From assembly GCA_016712315.1 (NCBI GenBank), contig JADJRG010000029.1:310001-374000 (forward strand): 64,000 bases of DNA, read 5' to 3'. The notes under the pieces were generated by a model, which was not told the DNA's origin, searched no databases, and saw nothing but the letters and a program-made list of their open reading frames with translations. Positions 55,117 to 64,000 of the stretch are shown in pieces. A program made the position numbers and the translations under genes. Source of the stretch: Nannocystis sp. GTDB taxonomy: Bacteria; Myxococcota_A; Polyangia; Nannocystales; Nannocystaceae. The first letter of the stretch is position 1; each line of letters starts with the position of its first letter.

Positions 55117-56574
55117 ATGCAGATCCCCAGCAAAGGGCTCGATAAGGCGGCGCTGTTTCAGACCCTGGAGGCCTATCGGGCGGGCGATCTGACCTGGCGC
55201 GACGGGCGGACGTGGGCCTATGTCTACGATCCGGGCGAAGAGGTCGAGGCGGTGGTGAAGCAGGCGTTCACCATGTTCTTGTCGGAGAACGCGCTGGATC
55301 CGACGGCCTTCCCGAGCCTGCTCCGCCTCGAGAATGAGCTGGTCTCGATCGCGGCGCACCACCTAGGCGGCGACGCGGCGGTGGTCGGGAATTTCACGAG
55401 CGGGGGGACGGAGAGCATCTTCCTGGCCGTCAAGACAGCTCGGGATCACGCGCGACATCTGCGGCCGTCGATAACGCGGCCGCAGATCGTGGTGCCCGAG
55501 ACGGCGCACGCGGCCTTCCACAAGGCGGCGCACTACCTGGGGGTCGAGGTGGCGCTGACGCCGGTGGATCCGGTGAGCTTTAAAGCGGACGTGGCGGCGA
55601 TGCGGGCGGCGATCACGGATCAGACGGTGATGCTGGTCGGCTCTGCGGTGTCCTATGCGCACTGCGTGGTCGACCCGATCGTCGAGATCGCGGCGCTGGC
55701 GCAGGAGCACGGGCTGCTCTGCCACGTGGATGGGTGTATGGGCGGCTTCTTGCTGCCGTACTTCCGCCGGGCGGGCGCGGCGGTGCCGGACTTCGACTTC
55801 TCCGTGCCCGGGGTGACGTCGATGTCGATGGACTATCACAAGTACGCGTTCGCGGCGAAGGGCGCGTCGGTGGTGCTGTATCGCGATCGATCGCTGCGTC
55901 GCCACCAGATCTACGCGTGCTCGCAGTGGACGGGCTACACGCTGGCGAACGCGGTGCTCCAGAGCACGCGCTCCGGCGGGCCGATGGCGGCCGCGTGGGC
56001 GGTGCTGCACTACGTGGGCGATGAGGGGTACCTGGCGATCGCGCGTGATCTGCTGGCGGCGACGCGGGCGCTGTGCGAGGGGATCCGCGGGATCCCCGAG
56101 CTGCGGCTGCTGGGCGAGCCCGAGATGAACCTGATCGCGTTCACGTCGGACTCGGTCGACGTGTTTCACCTCTGCGATGAGATGCGCGCGCGCGGGTGGT
56201 TCGTCCAGCCGCAGTTCTCGTTCCACCGCTCGCGCGAGAACATCCACCTGTCGGTGAACCCGAAGTCGGTGCGCTGGATCGACGCGCTGGTGACCGATCT
56301 GCGGGCGAGCGTGGCGGCGGCGCGATCGCTGCCGGTGAGCCCGGTGGTGGGTATGGTGCAGGCGGCGCTGGCGGCGATGGGCCCGGTGTCGGAGATCGAT
56401 CCAGGGCTGATGCGGCAGCTCATGGGGGCGCTGGGGATCGGGGACGGGCGGCTGCCGGAGCGGATGGCGGCCGTGAATCAGGTGCTGAACGCGCTGCCGC
56501 CTGCGGTACGGGAGTCAGTGTTGGTCGAGTACATGAATGATCTGTATACGCAGCCGGCCGAGGGCGAGGCGTAG
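55117..56574 (+). CDS. Sphingosine-1-phosphate-lyase-like PLP enzyme
   Basis: A 485-residue PLP-dependent decarboxylase-family enzyme. The PLP lysine is Lys242 in MDYHKYAFAAKGA. Asp205 in HVDGCMGGFLLPYF binds the pyridine nitrogen, TSGGTES is at 94-100 and the ring-stacking His131 is in PETAHAAFHKAA. The HVDGCMGGF and SVPGVTSMSMDYHKYAF pattern is that of sphingosine-1-phosphate lyases, which split phosphorylated long-chain bases into a fatty aldehyde and phosphoethanolamine. No membrane helix is visible. A glutamate or aspartate decarboxylase is less likely. It starts 22 bases after pdhC and is probably co-transcribed. Confidence 0.82.
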   Translation: MQIPSKGLDKAALFQTLEAYRAGDLTWRDGRTWAYVYDPGEEVEAVVKQAFTMFLSENALDPTAFPSLLRLENELVSIAAHHLGGDAAVVGNFTSGGTESIFLAVKTARDHARHLRPSITRPQIVVPETAHAAFHKAAHYLGVEVALTPVDPVSFKADVAAMRAAITDQTVMLVGSAVSYAHCVVDPIVEIAALAQEHGLLCHVDGCMGGFLLPYFRRAGAAVPDFDFSVPGVTSMSMDYHKYAFAAKGASVVLYRDRSLRRHQIYACSQWTGYTLANAVLQSTRSGGPMAAAWAVLHYVGDEGYLAIARDLLAATRALCEGIRGIPELRLLGEPEMNLIAFTSDSVDVFHLCDEMRARGWFVQPQFSFHRSRENIHLSVNPKSVRWIDALVTDLRASVAAARSLPVSPVVGMVQAALAAMGPVSEIDPGLMRQLMGALGIGDGRLPERMAAVNQVLNALPPAVRESVLVEYMNDLYTQPAEGEA

Positions 56575-56633
56575 CGGGAGCGGACGCGCAGGGCTTGCGT
56601 CGTTGTGGGGTGATGGCGCGATAGGCTTGCGGC

Positions 56634-56663
56634 TTGCTCGGGGCGTTGACGCGCGTTAGACCT
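56634..56663 (+). promoter_or_regulatory. Promoter candidate before the OmpA-type lipoprotein
   Basis: TTGCTC at 56634-56639 and TAGACC at 56658-56663 are 18 bases apart. The -10 ends 8 bases before the ATG at 56672, predicting a leaderless message. Confidence 0.45.
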
Positions 56664-56671
56664 GCGCGCCG

Positions 56672-57538
56672 ATGCCTATGTCGATCAAGCTGCTGCCGCT
56701 CGTCACCCTGCTGCTCGCGCCTGGGTGCGTCACCAAGACCAAGTACAACGCGCTCGAGAGCGAGCTGTCGAAGACGCAGGAGGAGCTGCGCGCGCGGGAC
56801 TCGAAGATCGCGGAGCTGAACGCGGCGCTCGACGCGGCGATCGCGAGCGAACAAGCGAAGGTGGCGGCGCTCGAGGGGCAGCTCGCCGCGGCTCAGCGGG
56901 AGAAGGCGGGGCTCGAGGCGGCGATCGCGAAGGGCGAGGGCGACCTCGCGGCGTTGCTCAAGGATCGCGCGCGCTTGAAGGACTCCATCGCCGACATGAG
57001 CCGCGCGCTGGCGGAGCAGCGCAAGCGCCAGGTCGAGGCGGAGAAGCGGATCGCGGAGTACCGCGACATGCTGCTGCGCTTTAAGGGGCTGATCGAGGCG
57101 GGCAAGCTGAACGTGAAGATCGTCGACGGTCGGATGGTGTTGGTCCTGCCGATGGACATCCTCTTCCCGAGCGGCTCGGCGAAGCTGAACGACGAGGGCA
57201 AGGCGGCGTTGACGGAGGTCGGCACGGTGCTGGCGACGATCGCGGACAAGCGCTACCAGGTCGAGGGGCACACGGACAACGTGCCGATCCGCAACCAGAC
57301 GTACGCCAACAACTGGGAGCTGGCGTCGGGGCGCGCGCTCGCGGTGGTGCGCCTCTTCGTGGAGGCGGGGGTGAAGAACGAGCTGATCAGCGCGGCGAGC
57401 TTTGGCGAGTACAAGCCGGTCGCGGATAACTCCAGCGAGGAGGGGAAGGCGCGCAACCGCCGGATCGAGATCGTGATCGTCCCTGACCTGCGGAACTTGC
57501 CCGGCTATGACGAGCTGAAGGCGCTGGCGGGCGGCTGA
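56672..57538 (+). CDS. OmpA-family lipoprotein with coiled coil
   Basis: A 288-residue lipoprotein (LLAPGC lipobox, Cys near residue 18). Residues 25-145 are a long coiled coil (heptads such as ALESELSKTQEELRARDSKIAELNAALD). The C-terminal OmpA-type peptidoglycan-binding domain includes DILFPSGSAKLNDEGKAAL, VEGHTDNVPIRNQTYANNWELASGRALAVV and ARNRRIEIVIVP. The coiled coil could span the periplasm. A second ATG at 56678 is possible. Confidence 0.92.
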   Translation: MPMSIKLLPLVTLLLAPGCVTKTKYNALESELSKTQEELRARDSKIAELNAALDAAIASEQAKVAALEGQLAAAQREKAGLEAAIAKGEGDLAALLKDRARLKDSIADMSRALAEQRKRQVEAEKRIAEYRDMLLRFKGLIEAGKLNVKIVDGRMVLVLPMDILFPSGSAKLNDEGKAALTEVGTVLATIADKRYQVEGHTDNVPIRNQTYANNWELASGRALAVVRLFVEAGVKNELISAASFGEYKPVADNSSEEGKARNRRIEIVIVPDLRNLPGYDELKALAGG

Positions 57539-57553
57539 GCTGCCGCGCGAACG

Positions 57554-57583
57554 CGCCCGCCTGGCCTTCCGGTCAGGTGGGCG
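57554..57583. terminator. Hairpin between convergent genes, likely bidirectional terminator
   Basis: A 13-base stem (57554-57566 with 57571-57583) closes a TTCC loop; two of the pairs are G-T. It sits between the convergent OmpA-type and ffh genes. It lacks a long T-run, so it may work with Rho or as a 3'-end stabiliser. Confidence 0.5.
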
Positions 57584-57605
57584 TCTGCTCAGCGGCCCGC
57601 GCGGC

Positions 57606-59369
<1,764 letters not shown>

Positions 59370-59377
59370 GGCGGCGG

Positions 59378-59383
59378 TTCATA
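59378..59383 (-). promoter_or_regulatory. -10-like hexamer TATGAA before ffh
   Basis: TATGAA on the minus strand ends 8 bases before the GTG at 59369. It deviates from consensus at the last base. Confidence 0.3.
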
Positions 59384-59406
59384 CCACGAGCCGCCGCCGC
59401 GGTCGA

Positions 59407-60186
59407 TCAGGCGACGTCTTGGGCGGCGTCGCCTCGGCCGCGGGCGGGCGGGATCTCGCCGCGTTCGACGAAGTCGTGGACGATCTGCTGGGTGCGCTGG
59501 ATGACCGCCTTGAGCTGCTCGTCGTCGAGGTCGGCGGTGTCGATCTGCGGTCCCACGAGGACCTGGATCTTGGCGGGCTTGAGCAGGAATGAGCCCTTGC
59601 GCATGAGATCGCGCATGCCGCGGACCGCGAGCGGGACGACCGGCAGGCCCGCGCCGCGGGCCATCACGAAGACGCCGCGCTTGAAGTCGTGGACCTTGCC
59701 GTCGAGGGTGCGGTGGGCCTCGGGGAAGACGAGGATCGAGATCCCTTTCGCGGCTCGATCCTTGGCGGCCTCAGAGATCGCCCGGAACCGGCCCTGCCCC
59801 TTGGGGACGGGGATACCGTCCGCGAGCGTCATCATCCACCCGTAGAAGGGGATCTTGAACTGCCACGCGTTCATCATGCCGCAGAAGGCGTGGGGGATCG
59901 ACTTGCAGGCGACGTGGGCGTCGAGCAGGTTGACGTGGTTCTGGCAGAAGACGCTGCGCCGCTGCGGATCAAAGTCAGGGTGGTAGAGGATCTCGACGTC
60001 GCTGAGGGTGAACTTCAGGACAGTCGCCATGCCGGGACCGCCGATGTAGTTGTGGGTCCTGCGCGGCGACACGAAGATCGCGGTGGCGCCCCAAACGAGC
60101 GCGACGACGCCCATCCAGGCGAAGGCGGCGGTCCAGACGACGGCGGAGAAGGCGACCTGCGCGGGCTTGAAGTCGAGGAGTTGCAT
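59407..60186 (-). CDS. plsC: 1-acylglycerol-3-phosphate acyltransferase family protein
   Basis: A 259-residue PlsC-type enzyme that acylates lysophosphatidic acid or a similar acceptor. The catalytic motif is NHVNLLD (HX4D, His near residue 88). The acceptor-binding motif reads FPEAHRT where FPEGTR is usual. One or two N-terminal membrane segments are present. It lies 18 bases after the lipid kinase gene on the same strand, so the pair probably makes and modifies a phosphorylated lipid. The true acceptor is unknown. Confidence 0.87.
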   Translation of the reverse strand: MQLLDFKPAQVAFSAVVWTAAFAWMGVVALVWGATAIFVSPRRTHNYIGGPGMATVLKFTLSDVEILYHPDFDPQRRSVFCQNHVNLLDAHVACKSIPHAFCGMMNAWQFKIPFYGWMMTLADGIPVPKGQGRFRAISEAAKDRAAKGISILVFPEAHRTLDGKVHDFKRGVFVMARGAGLPVVPLAVRGMRDLMRKGSFLLKPAKIQVLVGPQIDTADLDDEQLKAVIQRTQQIVHDFVERGEIPPARGRGDAAQDVA

Positions 60187-60204
60187 CAGAGATCCGAGAG
60201 GCAG

Positions 60205-61116
60205 CTAGGCGCGAATGACGAGGGCGGCGGGCAGGACCTCGAGGCGGCGCGGCTGTAGCTTGAGCATCTCGCCGTCGAGCATGACGTCGATGACGTCGGG
60301 GATGTCGAAGTCGATGGCGCGGGCCTGCGTGGCGCGGACGGCGGGGTGGTGGATGTGAGTGCCCTTGAAGATCTGGGGGAAGGTCTTGAGGAGGGAGAGG
60401 CGGCCGAGCTCGCCTACGCGGATGATGTCGAGCAGTCCGTCGCTGGTGCTGGCGGCGGGGGCCATCTCCATCTTGCCGCCGGTGAAGCGGCTGTTGTTGA
60501 CCGAGAGGAAGGTGATCGGGGCGCGATCCTCGGGGCCGCCGTCGACGCGCATCGGGAAGGTGTAGGTGTGCAAGGCGGCGGTCTTGGTGACCACGCCGAG
60601 CACGTAGCCGAATTCGCCGAAGGTGGCGAAGCGCTCGTTGCGGAGCGCGCAGACGTCCGAGACGAAGCCGATGCTGAAGATGTTGATGAAGTGCAGGACG
60701 CCGCCCGCGTGGGTGAGGCGGATGACGTCGCAGGCGCGGGTGCGGCCGGCGATGAGGGATTCGATCGCGTACTCGGCGCCGCGATCGCTGAAGTCGCGGA
60801 GGAAGGAGTTGCCGGTGCCGAGGGGGAGCAGGCCGAGGCGCGGGATGTCTTCGGCGGGGCGATCGGCGGGGGTGTCTGCGCCGAAGAGGCCGTTGATCAG
60901 CTCGTAGCCGGTGCCGTCGCCGCCGATGGCGATGAAGTCGCGGTGACCGGCGGCGTAGGCGGCGCGGGCGATCTGCTCGCCTTCGCCGCGCGAGCGCGTG
61001 GGGACGACCTCGATCTCGAGGCCGGCGGCGCGCAGGCGCTCGAGCACGGCGGGGGCCCGCTTGCCGCAGGCACCCCCGCCCGCGGCGGGGTTGAGGACGG
61101 CGAGGTGCTTGGCCAT
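60205..61116 (-). CDS. Diacylglycerol/sphingosine kinase-family lipid kinase
   Basis: A 303-residue lipid kinase. Motifs are LNPAAGGGACGKRAPAVLERL (phosphate loop), the nucleotide site GGDGTGYELINGL near residue 57, and GTGNSFLRD near 98. The YegS/DgkB family phosphorylates diacylglycerol or long-chain bases. Which of these applies cannot be told from sequence. An AGGAGCG site lies rather far (about 14 bases) upstream of the ATG. It is in the same operon as plsC and the acyl-activating genes. Confidence 0.9.
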   Translation of the reverse strand: MAKHLAVLNPAAGGGACGKRAPAVLERLRAAGLEIEVVPTRSRGEGEQIARAAYAAGHRDFIAIGGDGTGYELINGLFGADTPADRPAEDIPRLGLLPLGTGNSFLRDFSDRGAEYAIESLIAGRTRACDVIRLTHAGGVLHFINIFSIGFVSDVCALRNERFATFGEFGYVLGVVTKTAALHTYTFPMRVDGGPEDRAPITFLSVNNSRFTGGKMEMAPAASTSDGLLDIIRVGELGRLSLLKTFPQIFKGTHIHHPAVRATQARAIDFDIPDVIDVMLDGEMLKLQPRRLEVLPAALVIRA

Positions 61117-61146
61117 GTTCTTTTGAAAGCGCTCCTGGGGCTGAGT

Positions 61147-62877
61147 TCAGAGGTCTTGGATCGCTTCGGCCCGGGCGAGTCGCTCGCGGAGCTGGTGGGC
61201 GAGCTGGTCGCGCCGGAGCTTCTGTGAGGCGGTGCGCGGGAATTCGTGCTCCCAGAGGATAACCCCAGCGAGGCGCTTGTAGTCGGCGAGGCCGCGGTTT
61301 TGCCGGCGCAGGGCGGCGAGCAGGCGGTCGGGGGCGGCGCGCTGGTCGGGGTCATCACCGCGTTTGGGGCGGAGCACCGCGACGAGGCGCTCGTCGGTGA
61401 GCTTGCCCGTGGGCCAGATGTAGTTGGCGGCGTAGACGGCGAATTCTTCGCAGCCGTCGAGCTCGCCGATCAGCGCCTCGATGTCCTCGGGGTAGACGTT
61501 CTTGCCGCCCTCGGTGACGATCATGTTCTTGGCGCGGCCGACGAGGTGGAGGTGGCCGGCGGCGTCGATGAAGCCGAGGTCGCCGGTGCGCAGCCAGCCG
61601 CCTTGGATGGCCTCGGCGGTGAGCTCGGGGGCGTCGAGGTAGCCCTTCATGACGGTGGGTCCGCGGGCCCAGATCTCGCCGACGCCGCGCTCGTTGGCGC
61701 CGCGCACCTCGATCTCGGCGCCGGGGACGGGCTTGCCGACGCTGTCGCCGCGGAAGGGCTTGAGGTCGTTGACGGTGAGCACGGTGCCGGCTTCGGTGAG
61801 GCCGTAGCCGATGACGACGGGGATCCCGATCCGGTTGAAGAACTCGGCGGTGCCGCGCTCGACGAAGGCGCCGCCGGCGAAGATGAGGCGCAGCTTGCCG
61901 CCGAAGGTGTCGTGCAGGGGGCGCAGGAGGTTGCGCGAGATCGCGTGGTTGGGGGCGCGGCGGGTGGCGGCGTCGTTGAGGTCGATGAGGCCGTCGATGA
62001 GCAGGCGCTGCCACTTTGGGAGCTCATCGAGGCGATCTTTGACCTTGCGCTCGAGGTTCTTGAGGATCGTCGGGACGAGCGCGATGTGGGTGATCCCGTA
62101 GCGCTGCATGGTCGCGGCGATGAAGGCGGGCCGGAGGGTGCGCTGGTGGACGATCGCGCCGCCCATCATGTGCGGGAGCAAATAGCCGACCATGAAGTCG
62201 ATGGCGTGGTTGGTCGGCAAGATCGAGAAGAACTTGTCGCCCTCGTCCATCGGGTAGAGGCGGCCGAGCACCTGCGCTTGCTCGAGGTAGTTGTGGTGGG
62301 TGAGCATGCAACCCTTGGGGGTGCCGCTGGTGCCCGAGGAGTAGACGATGCAGGCGACGTCGTCGCGCTGGCGCTCGTGGTAGGTGAAGGGGGCGTCCTT
62401 CGGCTGCCAGGCGCGGGCGCGGCCGAGGGCGCGATCCGGCGGGGGCTCGGTGACGATGACGACGAGCTCCGCGAGCGCCTGGGGGGCGCCCGGGGACTCG
62501 GTGAGCAGGCGCTCCCAGGTGGCGTGCTCGGTGATGAGTACGCGGGGGCGGGCGTGGGCGAGCAGGGCGAGCTGCTCGCCCGCGGTGAGCTTGTAGTCGA
62601 GGGGGACGAGCACGGCGCCGGCCCACAGCGCGGCGGTGGCGGAGATCAGCCACTTGGACTGGTTCTGCATGAGGATCGCGCAGCGATCGCCGGGCTGGAG
62701 GCCCTCGGCTTGGAGCTGAGCGGCGATCCCCTCGGCGCGGGCGCGCACCTCGGCGAAGCTGTAGCGGGCGGCTTCGCGGTGGCGATCGGCCTCGATGAGG
62801 GCGACCCGGCTCTTGTAGGTGGTGGTCGCGTCGCGCAGCGCAGCGCCCAAACAATTGATCCGCGAGAGATCGAGCAT
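61147..62877 (-). CDS. AMP-forming acyl-CoA or acyl-ACP synthetase
   Basis: A 576-residue adenylate-forming enzyme. The P-loop is YSSGTSGTPKGCMLTH near residue 190, with GYGLTEAG near 340, GELRTGDL-like GGWLRTGDLGFIDAAGHLHLVGRAKNMI near 430 and Lys in ASQKLRRDQ near the C-terminus. It activates a fatty acid as the acyl adenylate. The stop of the upstream ACP gene overlaps its start, so the product is plausibly loaded onto that ACP rather than onto CoA. Confidence 0.92.
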   Translation of the reverse strand: MLDLSRINCLGAALRDATTTYKSRVALIEADRHREAARYSFAEVRARAEGIAAQLQAEGLQPGDRCAILMQNQSKWLISATAALWAGAVLVPLDYKLTAGEQLALLAHARPRVLITEHATWERLLTESPGAPQALAELVVIVTEPPPDRALGRARAWQPKDAPFTYHERQRDDVACIVYSSGTSGTPKGCMLTHHNYLEQAQVLGRLYPMDEGDKFFSILPTNHAIDFMVGYLLPHMMGGAIVHQRTLRPAFIAATMQRYGITHIALVPTILKNLERKVKDRLDELPKWQRLLIDGLIDLNDAATRRAPNHAISRNLLRPLHDTFGGKLRLIFAGGAFVERGTAEFFNRIGIPVVIGYGLTEAGTVLTVNDLKPFRGDSVGKPVPGAEIEVRGANERGVGEIWARGPTVMKGYLDAPELTAEAIQGGWLRTGDLGFIDAAGHLHLVGRAKNMIVTEGGKNVYPEDIEALIGELDGCEEFAVYAANYIWPTGKLTDERLVAVLRPKRGDDPDQRAAPDRLLAALRRQNRGLADYKRLAGVILWEHEFPRTASQKLRRDQLAHQLRERLARAEAIQDL

Positions 62878-63113
62878 CAGCGCCTCTTGTCGATCTTGGC
62901 CGCGAGGGCGCTGAAGGTCTTGACGCCTTGGAGCTCGTAGTCGGGGAGCTCGACGTCGAACTCGTCCTCGAGATCGGAGATCAGCTCGACGGCCTGGAAG
63001 GAGTCGATGCCGAGGCTCTCGAAGATGTCGTCGTCGGGGCCGAGCTTGGTCGCCTCGGCGCCGTAACGCGCGGCGGCGAGCTTGATCAGGGTGGGGAGGG
63101 TGTCAGCGGCCAT
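62877..63113 (-). CDS. Acyl carrier protein
   Basis: A 78-residue carrier. The phosphopantetheine Ser38 lies in ESLGIDSFQAVELISDLEDEF; the usual DSL is DSF here. Four-helix length and acidity fit an ACP. It is not the housekeeping acpP, which normally sits in a fab cluster. Its stop overlaps the acyl-activating enzyme start (position 62877), so the two work together. Confidence 0.93.
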   Translation of the reverse strand: MAADTLPTLIKLAAARYGAEATKLGPDDDIFESLGIDSFQAVELISDLEDEFDVELPDYELQGVKTFSALAAKIDKRR

Positions 63114-63119
63114 GGTGGA

Positions 63120-63896
63120 TCAGGGGAGGTAGGGGCGTAGGTCGGTGCTCTCGACGAACTTGGTGAGCGCGGCGAGCAGGGTGGGGCGGCGGGCGAGCTC
63201 GAGGAAGAGCTCCTTCTCGCGATCGAGCTCGGCGCGCGGGAGCGGCTTGATGAAGGCCTTGGCGGCGCGACGGGCGACCGGATCGAACCTTCCGGACTGC
63301 TCGGCGAGGGCGCGGGCGGCCGCGAGGCCCTCGCCGCGGGCGACGAGGTGGGCGACGAGGCCGAGCTGGTGGGCCTTCTTGGCGCCGACGCTGCGGCCTG
63401 AGAGGAGGAGGTCGCGGATGACGGCGTTGCCGAGGTCGCGGCGCAGGCGGGGGATCCCGCCGAAGCCTGGGATGATGCCGAGGCGCAGCTCAGGGAAGCA
63501 GAAGCGGGCGCTCTTCTCGGCGATCAAGACGTCGCAGGTGAGCGCGAGCTCGAAGCCGCCGCCGAAGCAGACGCCGTGGATGACGCCGACGGTGGTGAGC
63601 GGCAGCGTGTCGAGGCGATCCATTACGGCGTGGATCCGGTCGAGGAAGGCGCGCAGCGCGGGCTCGTGCTCGGCGGCGGGGCGGGCGACGAGGCCGGCGT
63701 GCAGCTCGCGGAGATCGGCGCCGGCAGAGAAGCCGCCGCGCGCGGCGGAGCGGAGGATCAGCGTGTGTGTGGCGTCGAGATCGAGGCCGCCCAAAAAGCG
63801 CTCCAGGCCCTCGACCATGGCGGTGCCGATCTCGTTGCAGGGGGCTTGGTCGAGCACGAGCTCGACGACGCCGCCTTGGGTGGTGTGGCTGAGCAT
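63120..63896 (-). CDS. Enoyl-CoA hydratase/isomerase family protein
   Basis: A 258-residue crotonase-fold protein. Oxyanion-hole motifs are FSAGADLRELHAG near residue 57 and GVCFGGGFELALTCDVLIA near 110, and PELRLGIIPGFGGIPRLRRDLG carries a catalytic-type Glu. The substrate may be ACP-bound, given that the next gene is the ACP. It is distinct from the crotonase at 34154. Its ATG lies 16 bases after the stop of the gene running off the right edge. Confidence 0.9.
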   Translation of the reverse strand: MLSHTTQGGVVELVLDQAPCNEIGTAMVEGLERFLGGLDLDATHTLILRSAARGGFSAGADLRELHAGLVARPAAEHEPALRAFLDRIHAVMDRLDTLPLTTVGVIHGVCFGGGFELALTCDVLIAEKSARFCFPELRLGIIPGFGGIPRLRRDLGNAVIRDLLLSGRSVGAKKAHQLGLVAHLVARGEGLAAARALAEQSGRFDPVARRAAKAFIKPLPRAELDREKELFLELARRPTLLAALTKFVESTDLRPYLP

Positions 63897-63912
63897 GGGC
63901 GACGCGGAGGGC

Positions 63913-64000
63913 TCAGGCGAAGCGCTCCATGAGGTCCTGGACGGCAGGCGGGAGCGGCGGCAGGTGGGCCTGCCAGGTGCGCGGCAGGGCGGGGCGCGGG
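63913..64000 (-). CDS. C-terminal end of an unidentified gene (runs off the right edge)
   Basis: The last 29 codons are visible and end PLPPAVQDLMERFA before TGA. Frame and spacing (16 bases before the crotonase start) suggest it is another member of the lipid operon. Too little is present to name it. Confidence 0.55.
   Translation of the reverse strand, partial: PRPALPRTWQAHLPPLPPAVQDLMERFA

Noticed and set aside
61246..62940. A 564-codon plus-strand open frame opposite the acyl-activating enzyme
   Set aside because: Its Gly/Val/Asp/Glu-rich composition is that of the antisense of a high-GC gene. The minus-strand AMP-binding motifs are clear.

Overview
Organism. The window is GC-rich, densely coded bacterial chromosome. 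Several markers point to a Myxococcota (myxobacterial) genome, probably of the Nannocystis/Enhygromyxa/Plesiocystis type (inference). They are a SpoIID-like protein with an STG-rich linker and a MYXO-CTERM-like tail, a small protein of the TIGR04563 type, an AgmX/PglI-like lipoprotein, many lipoproteins, and a complete Na+-translocating NADH:quinone reductase operon, which fits a marine or salt-adapted relative. I saw no insertion sequence, phage gene, CRISPR array or rRNA. No gap between genes exceeds about 220 bases.

Layout. 1-1278: the end of an OmpA-type lipoprotein gene and a secreted protein of unknown role. 1259-8400 (minus): nqrABCDEF-apbE-nqrM, with the 56-residue nqrM at the end. 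8611-9618: a polyprenyl diphosphate synthase, possibly for the quinone side chain. 9722-13244: an anchored HtrA-type protease, a TPR lipoprotein and a membrane protein. 13370-17518: guaB-guaA-ruvB. 17740-21443: a small protein, then pgk-tpiA-secG-dapF. 21454-24307: a PilZ-like protein, two overlapping genes of unknown function and an exported ComEC-like metallo-beta-lactamase. 24365-28727: a lipoprotein gene followed by mlaE-mlaF-mlaD, whose MlaD carries a cysteine-rich insertion, and a convergent alpha/beta hydrolase. 28743-31887: a TIGR04563-type gene divergent from a TetR gene, a DksA/TraR zinc-finger protein, an Lgt-like membrane protein, a lipase-like protein, a terminator and tRNA-Met(CAT). 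32089-37842: a short-chain acyl-CoA beta-oxidation cluster (thiolase, 3-hydroxyacyl-CoA dehydrogenase, crotonase, two acyl-CoA dehydrogenases) with an AgmX-like lipoprotein inside it. 37867-44364: membrane proteins, a PaaZ/BoxD-like aldehyde dehydrogenase, a DPF-repeat protein, a swivel-first aconitase-family enzyme and an exported methyltransferase-like lipoprotein. 44514-51558: a SpoIID-like surface protein, a TPR membrane protein, a cysteine-less glutaredoxin-like protein, an Omp85-type barrel, a tandem universal stress protein and bioB. 51685-56574: pdhA-pdhB-pdhC and a sphingosine-1-phosphate-lyase-like PLP enzyme. 56672-59369: an OmpA-type lipoprotein convergent with ffh. 59407-64000 (minus): a lipid operon with an acyltransferase, a lipid kinase, an acyl-activating enzyme, an acyl carrier protein, a crotonase and the end of one more gene.

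How the genes work together. Energy metabolism dominates: NQR with its two maturation factors, pyruvate dehydrogenase, lower glycolysis and beta-oxidation. Envelope and lipid functions are the second theme: the Mla lipid transporter, Omp85 and OmpA proteins, lipoproteins, and a possible sphingolipid or phospholipid branch around 55-64 kb. A recurring arrangement is a -10-like hexamer 6-11 bases before the start codon with no Shine-Dalgarno sequence, which suggests that many first genes are leaderless or nearly so.
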